A DNA stretch of 64,000 nucleotides, taken from contig JAILRA010000033.1 in assembly GCA_024698715.1 (NCBI GenBank), positions 165,133 to 229,132 on the forward strand, read 5' to 3'. This DNA is from Lachnospiraceae bacterium (lineage in GTDB: Bacteria; Bacillota; Clostridia; Lachnospirales; Lachnospiraceae). Below, piece after piece: positions 46,694-54,952 of the stretch. How positions within the stretch are numbered: the stretch's first letter is position 1; every line of letters starts with the position of its first letter. Both the position numbers and the translations under genes were made by a program. The notes beneath the pieces were generated by a model, which was not told where the DNA came from, ran no database searches, and saw only the letters and a list, made by a program, of their open reading frames with translations.

Positions 46694-47389
46694 TTACTTC
46701 AGTTCAAGGTAATATCCGGTTCCCCAAACCGTCTTAATGAATTTGGGTTCATTGGGATCTTCTTCAAGTTTTTCTCTCAGTTTTCTTATATGAACGTTAA
46801 GAGTGCTGTCCGAAAAAAACGTGTCACCCCAAACTTCATCAAAAAGCACTTCTTTTCTTACGATTGTGTTCTTATGTCTGTAAAGGCAATCAAGAAGTGC
46901 AAATTCTTTAGCCTTTAACTGAATTCTTCTTCCTTCGAGAATTGCCGAAAGCGTAGAGCCGTCAAGTGTTAGGATCTCGTTTTTCTTTTCGCTGCCGCTC
47001 TGCTCTTTTATGGTCGAATTCATCTGCTCGAGTCTTTTGAGATTTACTTTAACTTTGGCCAATAGAACCGACAGATTGTAAGGCTTTTTTACATAGTCGT
47101 CTCCGCCGCATGAAAGCGCCACAAGAACATCATCATCGCTCTGTCTCGCACTTATGAAAAGTATCGGAAGCTGCATTTCTTCTCTGAGTTTTTTGCAAAC
47201 TTCGAAACCGGTTCCGTCACCTAAATTTATGTCGAGAAGTATGAGATCTGCCTTGTTATCTTTAAGAAACTCAAAACACTCTGCCTTGCTTTCAACCACC
47301 GCTGTCGACACCTCAAACATATTGAAATATTCAGCAGTCATTTGAGACAGTTCTTTTTCATCATCAACAATTAAACAATTGTAATGCAT
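46694..47389 (-). CDS. OmpR-family response regulator
   Basis: A 231-residue regulator. The receiver domain (about 1-120) has the acidic pocket (IVDDE), phosphorylated Asp in LILLDINLGDG, the switch Thr/Ser region (LFISARQSDDD) and Lys in VKKPYNLSVL. The C-terminal winged helix (about 140-230) ends with FIKTVWGTGYYLE, typical of OmpR/PhoB proteins. It begins only ten bases after the toxin-like gene stop codon with an AGAGG ribosome site, and no promoter lies between, so it is probably transcribed with the toxin-antitoxin module. It likely controls the adjacent ABC efflux operon, whose promoter has direct repeats of the type such regulators bind. Confidence 0.94.
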   Translation of the reverse strand: MHYNCLIVDDEKELSQMTAEYFNMFEVSTAVVESKAECFEFLKDNKADLILLDINLGDGTGFEVCKKLREEMQLPILFISARQSDDDVLVALSCGGDDYVKKPYNLSVLLAKVKVNLKRLEQMNSTIKEQSGSEKKNEILTLDGSTLSAILEGRRIQLKAKEFALLDCLYRHKNTIVRKEVLFDEVWGDTFFSDSTLNVHIRKLREKLEEDPNEPKFIKTVWGTGYYLELK

Positions 47390-47399
47390 ACTAACCTCT

Positions 47400-47618
47400 T
47401 TAAATCATTTTGTTAAAATATTCTTCAGAAACCTGTAACTGGTTTTTTAATATTTCTTTCCACATATGCGGATGTATTTCTCCGCTGCCTCTGGATACTT
47501 TGGTTCTTTTAATCGTGCCGTCGCTCATCCTTTTTCTGTAGAAATAATGATCCGTACTTTTATAACATTCCCATCCGTCAGCATCACAGAATCTTTTCAG
47601 GTCTTTCCATTTCGGCAT
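47400..47618 (-). CDS. HicA-like toxin candidate
   Basis: A 72-residue basic protein. The pattern resembles the HicA double-stranded-RNA-binding-like fold: DLKRFCDADGWE, a short turn, then STDHYFYRKRMSDG with a His at the position of the catalytic His of HicA (GSHH in typical members), a charged strand, and a C-terminal helix WKEILKNQLQVSEEYF. HicA toxins are mRNA interferases that cleave in ribosome-bound mRNA. The gene overlaps the upstream antitoxin-like gene by 22 bases, the usual toxin-antitoxin coupling. The canonical GSH motif is not exact, so the assignment is tentative. Confidence 0.65.
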   Translation of the reverse strand: MPKWKDLKRFCDADGWECYKSTDHYFYRKRMSDGTIKRTKVSRGSGEIHPHMWKEILKNQLQVSEEYFNKMI

Positions 47619-48019
47619 ACAATATCCTCCATGACAGATTCCGTATCCAAAGTCAGTGCTTTGAAAACATAAGGAATATGTGACTGTCTGTTGGGAGCTT
47701 TGCTCCAGTAAGCATAATCTGAATAGAATTCCTCAGCATATTCTTTTATGTATTCGGCGAGTCTGAGCTTTGCGGTCTTTTCGTCGACTTCATTTACAAC
47801 TATATCCAAGTCTACGGCACTGAGCGTAATTGAGCCGTCTGCTTCCCTGAATCTCTTAGCATTAAAATGATAGCCTGACAGCATCATATTAAGTGTACTG
47901 ATACTGAAAATAGCAACATTGTCATGTGTTCTTTTTATATATGCAGGCTTCTCATGTGCCACATTGTCAAGAGTAACCGACCAGTTTTTGCGTACATCTG
48001 TAGCATTTAATAAATCCAT
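47597..48019 (-). CDS. Phd/YefM-like antitoxin candidate
   Basis: A 140-residue protein from the second of two adjacent ATGs (48019). The ribosome site GGAGGT at 48025-48030 is five bases from it but only two from the first ATG. The N-terminal 50 residues (LLNATDVRKNWSVTLDNVAHEKPAYIKRTHDNVAIFS) match the Phd/YefM DNA-binding fold. The C-terminal 85 residues are longer than usual and could wrap the toxin. An 18-bp palindrome inside its promoter fits self-repression. The pairing of a Phd-like antitoxin with a HicA-like toxin is unusual. Confidence 0.7.
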   Translation of the reverse strand: MDLLNATDVRKNWSVTLDNVAHEKPAYIKRTHDNVAIFSISTLNMMLSGYHFNAKRFREADGSITLSAVDLDIVVNEVDEKTAKLRLAEYIKEYAEEFYSDYAYWSKAPNRQSHIPYVFKALTLDTESVMEDIVCRNGKT

Positions 48020-48059
48020 CATAAACCTCCTTAAATGAGTTCGGTTTTATTCTGATTTT

Positions 48060-48089
48060 ATTATATGTACAAAGTGTACACTTTGTCAA
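48060..48089 (-). promoter_or_regulatory. Toxin-antitoxin promoter with 18-bp operator palindrome
   Basis: On the minus strand a perfect TTGACA (48084-48089) and a perfect TATAAT (48060-48065) are 18 bases apart. The palindrome ACAAAGTGTACACTTTGT (48069-48086) fills most of the spacer. A related element containing TTGTACACAA lies just upstream (48092-48101). A bound dimer would block polymerase, as in autoregulated toxin-antitoxin operons. Confidence 0.85.
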
Positions 48090-48149
48090 TGTTGTACACA
48101 AATGTCTTTGCGCCCGGAAGTTTCCCTTCGGGCGCATGAAAAACAACAT

Positions 48150-50534
48150 TTATTCTTCAGTTATCATCTTTACGGGTTCGAGGTCTCTGATCCTTTTGCC
48201 GTTCATCCACGATACGATCATGGCCACACCTACGATAACAAGTACCACGCAGATGTATGAGAAAAGTGATAAGTTAAATGTAACTTTTCTGAAACCGAAT
48301 ATCATGAACATCAAGAGTATCAGTTTGTCGCCTAAGAAGGTTACCGCAACCAGTCCGATCACAATTCCGATTAAAATTGACGGAATGTTCGAGAGCATTA
48401 TCTGTCCGATAAGCTGGTTGGATGTAAATCCGAGAGCCTTATTTACTCCTAAGTTTCTCCATTCTTTTGTGATCCTTGTTCTGATCAGAAGTGCCTCGGC
48501 AAGTCCTACAACAAATGCGGTAACTATCATTACTATCATAAGTATGCTCGCCATGGAGATTTTAAGCATCGAGAACAGACCGCCGGTTGAAGCATACTGA
48601 TCGGTCAGTTCCGTGTCAGGGTAAACATCCTTGAATTCTTTTTCCAGATCTGCGTATTGATATCCCTTTTTCAAATTAACAGCTATAGTGTATTCTTTTG
48701 GCATATTGCCTATTCTTTCATAACCTTCCTTCGTCATATAAGCCATCTGACCCATATTGTTAAAAGTCTGCATGATCCCGCTGACCAAGTACTGAGCTTC
48801 GTTTTCGCCGTTTTTAACCGTAATGGTATCACCGACTCCTGCTCCGAGAGTATTGGCTGATGCAGTACCGAGAGCAACTTCATTCTCATACTTGGGCCAT
48901 CTACCCTCTATCATCTGTTCAGGTTTCATCTGAGCCGTATCGGAAATAACTCTGGTAGAATAATTCTTGGTTTTCTTACCCTTTTGATAATCAAGTCCTA
49001 TCCATATTTCATAGTGAATACCGTCTACACATTCAAATCCTTTAACGGTTTCCAACATGTTGACATCGCCGACAAAATCCGCATCATACAGATCAAGACC
49101 GGAAATTCTTAAAAGTGCATCCACATCCTTTCCCATGTTCTCATATATTCCAAAACCCATCGCACCGGCAAACGCAAGAACTGCCATGATAAAAATTACA
49201 CCTATCTGACTCGAAAATTTGCCGAATGTTTCTTTTAGGGAAAGCGTCAGCAAAACAGGAAGATTTGTCTTGTCAAAGGGGAATACGTTTTTCTTGTAGT
49301 TGTGAGTGTTGATCCCGCCCCTTAATGCATCGAGCACACTGGTCTTTTGATACTGTCTTCCGAGGCATAATGTAAACAGTGTAATGATCGAGCAAATGCC
49401 TCCGACAACTCCCGCGAATACCATCCAGTCGGGTTTCTGATTCCATGAAAGTCCCAAAAGATAAAGCATTATAAATCCGATCTTCTTTTGAAGCAGTGCG
49501 CCTGTAAGTGCCCCCAAAAAGCTTCCGCCCAGGGATACCGAAAGAAGCTGTACCAAGAGAATAAACATCATTTCTTTTACGGTGTATCCGCCTGCCTCCA
49601 TGATGCCGGTATTTCGCATATTATCCATGATAAAGTTTTTGACCGAAAAGTCGATTACAACAAGTGCGACCACGAGGATGATAACTGCGAAAACCAGTAT
49701 GATAGCTATAAAGATAAACGGAAGGATCATACTTGCAACTTTCATCATATCACTCGGAACAAAGTTGCCCGAAAGTTCCTCGGTATATTCGGGATGTATA
49801 GCCCGATAGTTCTGATGCCATGTGTTCCAGTCAGTGAATAATAATTCCATCTCATCCTGTCCGGATATTTTTTGTCGGATTGCTTTTGCACTCATCTGTA
49901 ACTTTATAATTTTACCCGAAGTTATAAAGTTTGCATTTTCAAATTCGATCTGCTGATACGCTTTTTCGGAAACATACACAAGGTATGTACTCATATTCAT
50001 CGGAGAAGCATAGATAAAATCTTCGTTAAATCCCGCAACTTTAAACTCGTATATATTTTTGTCGATCTTAATTTCTATCGTATCGCCGATTTTATAAGAT
50101 GATGAAAGCGAAACCGGAAGTACTATCTCGTTATCCGAAAAACCGCTCATATCTATGCTGGCTGTATGAATTCTTCTTTCTTCTTCATACGATCCGAAAT
50201 TAAACCAGTAATCAGCCCAGGTTTTACTGCCTTTTTTACGGTATTTGGCCGAGCCGGACAGATACTTGTTTTCTTCGTATCCGGAAAAGTTTTCGTTCGA
50301 CTGAATAAGTTCTTTTAACTTAAAATCCGAAACGGGTTCTACCTGTTTTAATATAAGTCCGTCGGCGCCGTTTATCGCCTCTTTGTTCGTATCCAGTACA
50401 CGGAATGTTCCTGTTAAAAGATTCATGCAGACGAATATCATAAAAGCAGATAAAAAGGTCATGATGAAGAAAGTGATCATATCGCCTTTCTGCTTTTTCA
50501 TATTGTTTTTTGCAATAAAGAAATAACGATACAT
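48150..50534 (-). CDS. FtsX-type ABC transporter permease
   Basis: A 794-residue permease with an N-terminal helix (about 20-42), a large extracytoplasmic domain (about 45-260), helices at about 265-290, 315-340 and 360-385, a second helix and extracytoplasmic domain (about 435-640), and three C-terminal helices (about 650-780). The duplicated FtsX layout is typical of exporters acting on antimicrobial peptides or lipids in Bacillota. The gene is one base downstream of the ATPase gene. After the stop codon an imperfect GCGCCCG/CGGGCGC hairpin (48111-48134) could weaken read-through toward the toxin-antitoxin operon, but it lacks a U tract. Confidence 0.88.
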   Translation of the reverse strand: MYRYFFIAKNNMKKQKGDMITFFIMTFLSAFMIFVCMNLLTGTFRVLDTNKEAINGADGLILKQVEPVSDFKLKELIQSNENFSGYEENKYLSGSAKYRKKGSKTWADYWFNFGSYEEERRIHTASIDMSGFSDNEIVLPVSLSSSYKIGDTIEIKIDKNIYEFKVAGFNEDFIYASPMNMSTYLVYVSEKAYQQIEFENANFITSGKIIKLQMSAKAIRQKISGQDEMELLFTDWNTWHQNYRAIHPEYTEELSGNFVPSDMMKVASMILPFIFIAIILVFAVIILVVALVVIDFSVKNFIMDNMRNTGIMEAGGYTVKEMMFILLVQLLSVSLGGSFLGALTGALLQKKIGFIMLYLLGLSWNQKPDWMVFAGVVGGICSIITLFTLCLGRQYQKTSVLDALRGGINTHNYKKNVFPFDKTNLPVLLTLSLKETFGKFSSQIGVIFIMAVLAFAGAMGFGIYENMGKDVDALLRISGLDLYDADFVGDVNMLETVKGFECVDGIHYEIWIGLDYQKGKKTKNYSTRVISDTAQMKPEQMIEGRWPKYENEVALGTASANTLGAGVGDTITVKNGENEAQYLVSGIMQTFNNMGQMAYMTKEGYERIGNMPKEYTIAVNLKKGYQYADLEKEFKDVYPDTELTDQYASTGGLFSMLKISMASILMIVMIVTAFVVGLAEALLIRTRITKEWRNLGVNKALGFTSNQLIGQIMLSNIPSILIGIVIGLVAVTFLGDKLILLMFMIFGFRKVTFNLSLFSYICVVLVIVGVAMIVSWMNGKRIRDLEPVKMITEE

Positions 50535-50535
50535 A

Positions 50536-51345
50536 TTACCACCCCATATTCTGAAGGAAAAGCTTTAATCTTGAATGTCTTTCCCTTGCTTCTTCGACGT
50601 TGGGATTGCTCTCATCCTTGTAGTCACCGAGATATTTGCCAAGATAAATCTCATCTGAGATCACACCGTCCGAAAGATAAATGACTCTGTTGCCACGCTC
50701 TGCTGCCATGATCGTATGAGTGACCATTACGATGCTCTGTCCGTCGTTGTTCAACTCAGAAAGAATGTCAAGTACGTTGACGGTATTCTGCGAGTTTAAG
50801 GCACCTGTGGGCTCGTCTGCAAAAAGTACTTCGGGATGGTTGATGACGCCTCTTACAACTGCCACTCTCTGCTGCTGTCCACCGGAAAGCTGTGTCGGGA
50901 ATTTTCTCATATCGCTCTCGGATATTTCGACTTTTTCGAGAAGAGTTTTGGCTCTCTGTGTAAGTTCTTTTCTTCCGGATGACTTTAAGAGTCCGCAGAC
51001 CATGATATTATCAAGTGCGCTCATCGAGTCATTTAAGTAGTTCTGCTGGAAAACAAATCCGACATGATCGCGACGGAATCTCGCAAGCTTGTCATTGTTG
51101 AATTTTGAGATCTCGGTTTCACCCTGATCCGTATAATATGTGATCGTTCCTATACTGGGACGGTCCATTCCGGAAAGAGCATAAAGAAGAGTACTTTTTC
51201 CCGATCCGGAATTGCCCATGATAACCGTAAAATCACCTTTGTATATCGAAAGATTAAGATTCTTTAAAACATGCTGCTGAACGGTTTCGTTTGAAAATGT
51301 TTTTGATAGATTATTTGCGGATAATATTACTTTTCTGCTGTCCAT
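50536..51345 (-). CDS. ABC transporter ATP-binding protein
   Basis: A 269-residue ATPase of the LolD/BceA type. Walker A GNSGSGKST is near residue 45, Q-loop FQQNYLND, signature LSGGQQQRVAVV, Walker B VLFADEPTG and the H-loop THTIMAAERG. The last 45 residues (LGKYLGDYKDESNPNVEEARERHSRLKLF) form a charged helical extension, as in many BceA-like ATPases. It is the middle gene of adaptor-ATPase-permease and powers the neighbouring permease. Start: the ATG follows a GGGAATC sequence, with a more convincing GGGA about six bases upstream. Confidence 0.93.
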   Translation of the reverse strand: MDSRKVILSANNLSKTFSNETVQQHVLKNLNLSIYKGDFTVIMGNSGSGKSTLLYALSGMDRPSIGTITYYTDQGETEISKFNNDKLARFRRDHVGFVFQQNYLNDSMSALDNIMVCGLLKSSGRKELTQRAKTLLEKVEISESDMRKFPTQLSGGQQQRVAVVRGVINHPEVLFADEPTGALNSQNTVNVLDILSELNNDGQSIVMVTHTIMAAERGNRVIYLSDGVISDEIYLGKYLGDYKDESNPNVEEARERHSRLKLFLQNMGW

Positions 51346-51402
51346 AATGATTCCCTATTACTGATCTGTTAATTATTATATGTCCTTTTTATTGTACATA
51401 TA

Positions 51403-52779
51403 TTAGTAGCGTACCTCTTCGCCGTTTTTAAGTTCTTTCTCATCATTCCATGCTATGATATCGCCTGAATTGATTCCTGAAATGACCTCTACGTAATCAT
51501 CGTTTTTAATACCTGTTTCAACTTTGGTCTTGACTGCTTTTTTGTCTCTGACGATGAATACATAATCGTTTGCATTTTCACTTATGATCGCATCTTTGGG
51601 AACACTGATCGCGTCCGCTACGGATGCCGTGTTGACTTTTGCCTTTACTTCGAGGCCGAGTATTATATCATCGGCGCTGTCAAGCAGGACATCAACACCC
51701 ACACCTGTCGAAGATGCCTGATCCATTCCTGCTTTTCTTTCCACTCTGGATACTCTGCCGGTGTATTCTTCATTCATGATGGTCATTTCGGCTGTCTGGC
51801 CTTCCTCGATACTGATTATATCATACTTGTTTGCATAGCATCTTATAATAATGTCTTCGCTTGAATCAACTGTTATCACGGGTGTACCGGCACTTACATA
51901 ACTTCCTTCCGATGCGCTTATTCCCGTTACGATACCGTCAAATTCCGCAACGATCCCTTTCTTTGCGTTCTCGTATTTTTCTATGGTTGAATTAACCGTG
52001 ATCTCGTTTGCTTCCTTATTTGCTTCAAGCTGACTCTTTGCACCGTCAGTAAGCACGGAAAGATAACTGGATGCTTTCTGTGATTCCATCAAAGCTTTAT
52101 ATTCTTTGAAATCTCCGAGCTGAACATTGAGTCTTGAAAGCTCACCCTGAAGTCTTAAAAGTTCTTCGTCGTACACCTGCTGATAAGCATTGTTCTGCGC
52201 AAGTTTCAAAAGATTCTTGTATTCATCGGAATCAGGTCTGTCCGACCAGTTGATAAGTTCAACCTGGATCTTGGCACCTTCGTTTGCAAGATATGAACTT
52301 CTGGCACTTATCTCTTTTTGCTTGTTAAATATGGCTTCTTCCGTATCGCTTATCTGACGGTTCAGAGTATTGAGATTTTTGCTTGCTTCAGAATATAGTT
52401 TATTACACTGATCCGATGTCTGAATTGCATTATCATAACCGCCTGCACTGGCTTTCGCTTCCAGATTCGCAAGGCTGATGGCATTCTCGATCTCGCTCTC
52501 ATCAAATGTTACAAGGATATCACCTTTTTTAACCGCATCGCCTTCTTTAACCTTAACGTCTTTAACCTTAAGATTGGTCTCTGCGAAGAATGTCACTGAA
52601 TCAGCGGATTCTATTGTTCCGTTCAATTCAATCACCTGTTCCATGTCACCCTTGGATACCGTATAGGTATTAACTTTGGTTGCAGCTTTTGCATACATTG
52701 TTGCAACACTTCCTGTTACGGTTACAAGTACAAGTGCGGCTCCTGCTATGGCAAATGTTTTTTTCTTTAAATTGCTCAT
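51403..52779 (-). CDS. HlyD/MacA-like efflux adaptor
   Basis: A 458-residue adaptor with one N-terminal membrane anchor (about 8-30) and no lipobox, unlike the adaptors at 5-8.4 kb. The lipoyl-like half (DVKVKEGDAVKKGDILVTFD, about 75-95) is followed by a long coiled-coil hairpin (about 100-260), the second lipoyl-like half (GIVTGISASEGSYVSAG, about 280-295), a beta-barrel and a C-terminal barrel-proximal domain. It is the first gene of the ABC operon and presumably links the permease to the outside in a monoderm cell. Its promoter region bears response-regulator-like direct repeats. Confidence 0.9.
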   Translation of the reverse strand: MSNLKKKTFAIAGAALVLVTVTGSVATMYAKAATKVNTYTVSKGDMEQVIELNGTIESADSVTFFAETNLKVKDVKVKEGDAVKKGDILVTFDESEIENAISLANLEAKASAGGYDNAIQTSDQCNKLYSEASKNLNTLNRQISDTEEAIFNKQKEISARSSYLANEGAKIQVELINWSDRPDSDEYKNLLKLAQNNAYQQVYDEELLRLQGELSRLNVQLGDFKEYKALMESQKASSYLSVLTDGAKSQLEANKEANEITVNSTIEKYENAKKGIVAEFDGIVTGISASEGSYVSAGTPVITVDSSEDIIIRCYANKYDIISIEEGQTAEMTIMNEEYTGRVSRVERKAGMDQASSTGVGVDVLLDSADDIILGLEVKAKVNTASVADAISVPKDAIISENANDYVFIVRDKKAVKTKVETGIKNDDYVEVISGINSGDIIAWNDEKELKNGEEVRY

Positions 52780-52864
52780 CGTTATTCCCTCTTTTCCTTA
52801 ATTGGTTATCTTAATCTTTTTTCAACAGTTTTTCTGTTCTGCAATTTAAATCTACCAAAAAGGA

Positions 52865-52913
52865 TTTAAGAAGTCTTAAAGTATATCTTGTGCAATTCTT
52901 AACTGTTTCTTAA
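52865..52913 (-). promoter_or_regulatory. Activator-type promoter region of the efflux operon
   Basis: On the minus strand TTAAGAA occurs twice, 11 bases apart (52907-52913 and 52896-52902), overlapping the -35 position of TATACT (52880-52885). The -35 itself is poor. Further downstream is TTTAAGA-AG-TCTTAAA (52865-52880), a palindrome apart from its two central bases. Direct repeats with one-turn spacing just upstream of -10 are the usual target of OmpR-type regulators. Confidence 0.6.
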
Positions 52914-52964
52914 ATTTTTTTGTGAAATCATTAACTGAGTCGGATGTGGTGTTTGCGAGAAAGC

Positions 52965-53000
52965 AAAAAAAAGACCTGCACCTAATCGATGCAGGCCTTT
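52965..53000 (-). terminator. Terminator of hpf
   Basis: CCTGCA (52975-52980) pairs with TGCAGG (52990-52995), and further pairs beyond one mismatch extend the stem. On the minus strand a run of eight T follows. It lies 18 bases past the hpf stop codon. Confidence 0.9.
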
Positions 53001-53017
53001 GAAATATTTAATTATTT

Positions 53018-53545
53018 TTATGCTTCGGGTTCGATCATTCCGTATGTGTTGCCTTTACGTTTGTAAACTACACAAACCTGATCTGTCTCTGCATTCTGGA
53101 ATACGAAGAAATTATGTCCGAGAAGTTCCATCTGAACGCATGCATCTTCCGGATACATAGGCTTCATATCGAATTTCTTCGATCTGATGATCTTGATCTC
53201 ATCGTCGTCTGTAAAATCTTTGTCGATGTAATCCTGTTTAAAGTTATCACTGTTCTGCTTATAATTTACAAGTTTGCTCTTATATTTTTTAAGCTGTCTT
53301 TCGATAATCTCCTCTACCAAATCAATCGATACATAAAGGTCGTTGGAAACCTGTTCGGAACGAATGATGCTTCCCTTAACAGGGATAGTTACTTCGATCT
53401 TCTGACGGTCTTTTTCAACACTTAATGTAACATGTACTTCTGTGTCGGGAGTAAAATATTTTTCAAGTTTTCCTATCTTCTCCTCTACAGCCTCGCGTAA
53501 ACCCGGTGTAACATCAATATTTTTTCCGATAATAATAATGTTCAT
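53018..53545 (-). CDS. hpf: Ribosome hibernation promoting factor, long form
   Basis: A 175-residue long-form HPF. The N-terminal domain (about 1-95; MNIIIIGKNIDVTPGLREAVEEKI, then KLEKYF and VHVTLSVEKDRQKIEVTI) binds the 30S decoding region. A flexible linker (about 96-118) follows, and the C-terminal dimerisation domain (about 120-175; KPMYPEDACVQMELLGHNFFVF, then VVYKRKGNTYGMIEPE) pairs two ribosomes into inactive 100S dimers. This is standard for Bacillota under stress or stationary phase. Own promoter and terminator. GGAGG precedes the ATG. Confidence 0.97.
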   Translation of the reverse strand: MNIIIIGKNIDVTPGLREAVEEKIGKLEKYFTPDTEVHVTLSVEKDRQKIEVTIPVKGSIIRSEQVSNDLYVSIDLVEEIIERQLKKYKSKLVNYKQNSDNFKQDYIDKDFTDDDEIKIIRSKKFDMKPMYPEDACVQMELLGHNFFVFQNAETDQVCVVYKRKGNTYGMIEPEA

Positions 53546-53570
53546 ATTACAACCCTCCGATACAAGTATT

Positions 53571-53621
53571 TGTAATCTAAGATTACAGACTAATTATATC
53601 AAAATAATCATTTCTTATCAA
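53571..53621 (-). promoter_or_regulatory. hpf promoter with leader inverted repeat
   Basis: On the minus strand TTGATA (53616-53621) and TATAAT (53593-53598) have a 17-base spacer. The inverted repeat TGTAATC/GATTACA (53571-53577 and 53581-53587) lies at the start of the transcript and could be an operator or short RNA stem. Confidence 0.75.
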
Positions 53622-53687
53622 TGTAAATAAGTTTGAACTTTTTGTAAACGGTCTGTTTTTGTCATACAAGAATCTGAGAAGGATTCC

Positions 53688-54590
53688 TTATCTGAAATCC
53701 TCGGTAAAACTGGTAACGGCATTGGCCCCGTCGGATACTGCAGTAACAATCTGTCTGAGTCTTTTTGCCCTGACATCGCCTGCCGCATAAATTCCTTTGA
53801 TATTTGTTCTGCAATCCTCATCCGCAAGGATATATCCGCCGGCATTGCATAAGAGTCCGTCTATTTCCGCTTTTACGGGAGTGATCCCGACAGCAATGAA
53901 GACTCCGTTTACGAAAAGATTGAAATCTTCATTATCTTTTACATTTCTGAGCGACAACGTCTCAACCTTCTTCTCTCCGTTGATACTTTCAACAACCGTA
54001 TCCCAGAGAATGTTGACGTTTTCACATTTTTTAAGGCTTTCCTGAAGAGAAGCCGCGCCACGAAGTTCGCTTCTTCTGTGAATAAGTGTCACGCTTTTTG
54101 CGATCCTGGATAAAAAGATGGCATCTTCAATAGCCACATCGCCGCCGCCTACGACCGCAACGTCTTTTCCTGCAAAAAATGCACCGTCACAGGTCGCGCA
54201 ATAGGATACGCCGCTTCCAGTGAGTTTTTCTTCTCCCGGAACACCCAACTTAGAATGCGTGGCTCCCGATGCGATCACTATTCCCTTACTCTCGGCAACT
54301 CCGCCGGTTTCGTAATGGATCACAAAGCCTTCTTCTGTTCTGTTTATGCTCTTTATCTCATCATAAATGATCTCCGCTCCGAGACTCATGGCATGTTCTT
54401 TCATTTTATTGGCAAGTTCCATTCCGGAAACTCCCGGAATACCGGGATAATTATCTATTTCATATGTCAGAGACATCTGTCCGCCGTATCCTTCCTTTTC
54501 CACTACCACGGCATTCAGTCTGGCTCTTTTCGCATAGATCGCCGCTGCCATTCCGGCAGGTCCCGCACCAATTATTATAAGATCGTACAT
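53688..54590 (-). CDS. trxB: Thioredoxin reductase
   Basis: A 300-residue FAD/NADPH flavoenzyme that reduces thioredoxin in the cytosol. The FAD site is IIGAGPAGMAAAIYA at the N-terminus, the redox-active disulfide lies in CATCDG (near residue 133), the NADPH site is VVGGGDVAIEDAIFL, and the FAD-end motif is GIYAAGDVRAKRLRQIVTAVSDG. All are intact and the length is normal. GGAGGG precedes the ATG. No thioredoxin gene is adjacent. Transcription diverges from the CofE-like gene across a 362-base intergenic region containing both promoters. Confidence 0.97.
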   Translation of the reverse strand: MYDLIIIGAGPAGMAAAIYAKRARLNAVVVEKEGYGGQMSLTYEIDNYPGIPGVSGMELANKMKEHAMSLGAEIIYDEIKSINRTEEGFVIHYETGGVAESKGIVIASGATHSKLGVPGEEKLTGSGVSYCATCDGAFFAGKDVAVVGGGDVAIEDAIFLSRIAKSVTLIHRRSELRGAASLQESLKKCENVNILWDTVVESINGEKKVETLSLRNVKDNEDFNLFVNGVFIAVGITPVKAEIDGLLCNAGGYILADEDCRTNIKGIYAAGDVRAKRLRQIVTAVSDGANAVTSFTEDFR

Positions 54591-54718
54591 AATTTACCCT
54601 CCGTTTTATGATAAGACCGTATTCTTCCGGTTCTTTTTTCTGCTTTTTGTTTTCCTTTTGCCGTAATATCTTTTTCGAATAATATATTATCACAAAGTTT
54701 CATCGTTTTCCACTCTTT

Positions 54719-54747
54719 ATTGTATGTTGTGGCACACTGATACACAA
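54719..54747 (-). promoter_or_regulatory. Candidate trxB promoter
   Basis: On the minus strand TTGTGT (54742-54747) and TACAAT (54719-54724) are 17 bases apart, giving a leader of about 125 bases to trxB. The rest of the 362-base divergent region (54591-54952) is A-T-rich and no coding or RNA-gene signal was seen in it. Confidence 0.5.
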
Positions 54748-54879
54748 TATATTGTTTTATGAGTTTGCGATTTCTCCTGACGGATCAAAAAATCTTCCGT
54801 CATTCTTTCCCGTTTTTTCGATTTTTGCTTTATTTTATATGCAGTTTCAGTGTTATGCGTTAATTTAAGAATTTACTTA

Positions 54880-54908
54880 TTGATAATCAAAAGTCGAGTA
54901 TGTATAAT
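54880..54908 (+). promoter_or_regulatory. Promoter of the CofE-like gene
   Basis: TTGATA (54880-54885) and TATAAT (54903-54908) are separated by 17 bases. AAGGAG (54941-54946) then precedes the ATG at 54953 by six bases. Confidence 0.8.
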
Positions 54909-54952
54909 GATTTTGGAAAATTTATGCTTTGTTATTTGATAAGGAGATTTTT

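Noticed and set aside
48111..48134. GCGCCCG/CGGGCGC hairpin as a full terminator
   Set aside because: The stem has a mismatch and there is no U tract on either strand, so I did not list it as a terminator; it is mentioned with the permease gene.
54591..54952. A small non-coding RNA gene in the trxB/CofE-like divergent region
   Set aside because: I saw promoters for the flanking genes but no terminator or conserved RNA structure between them.
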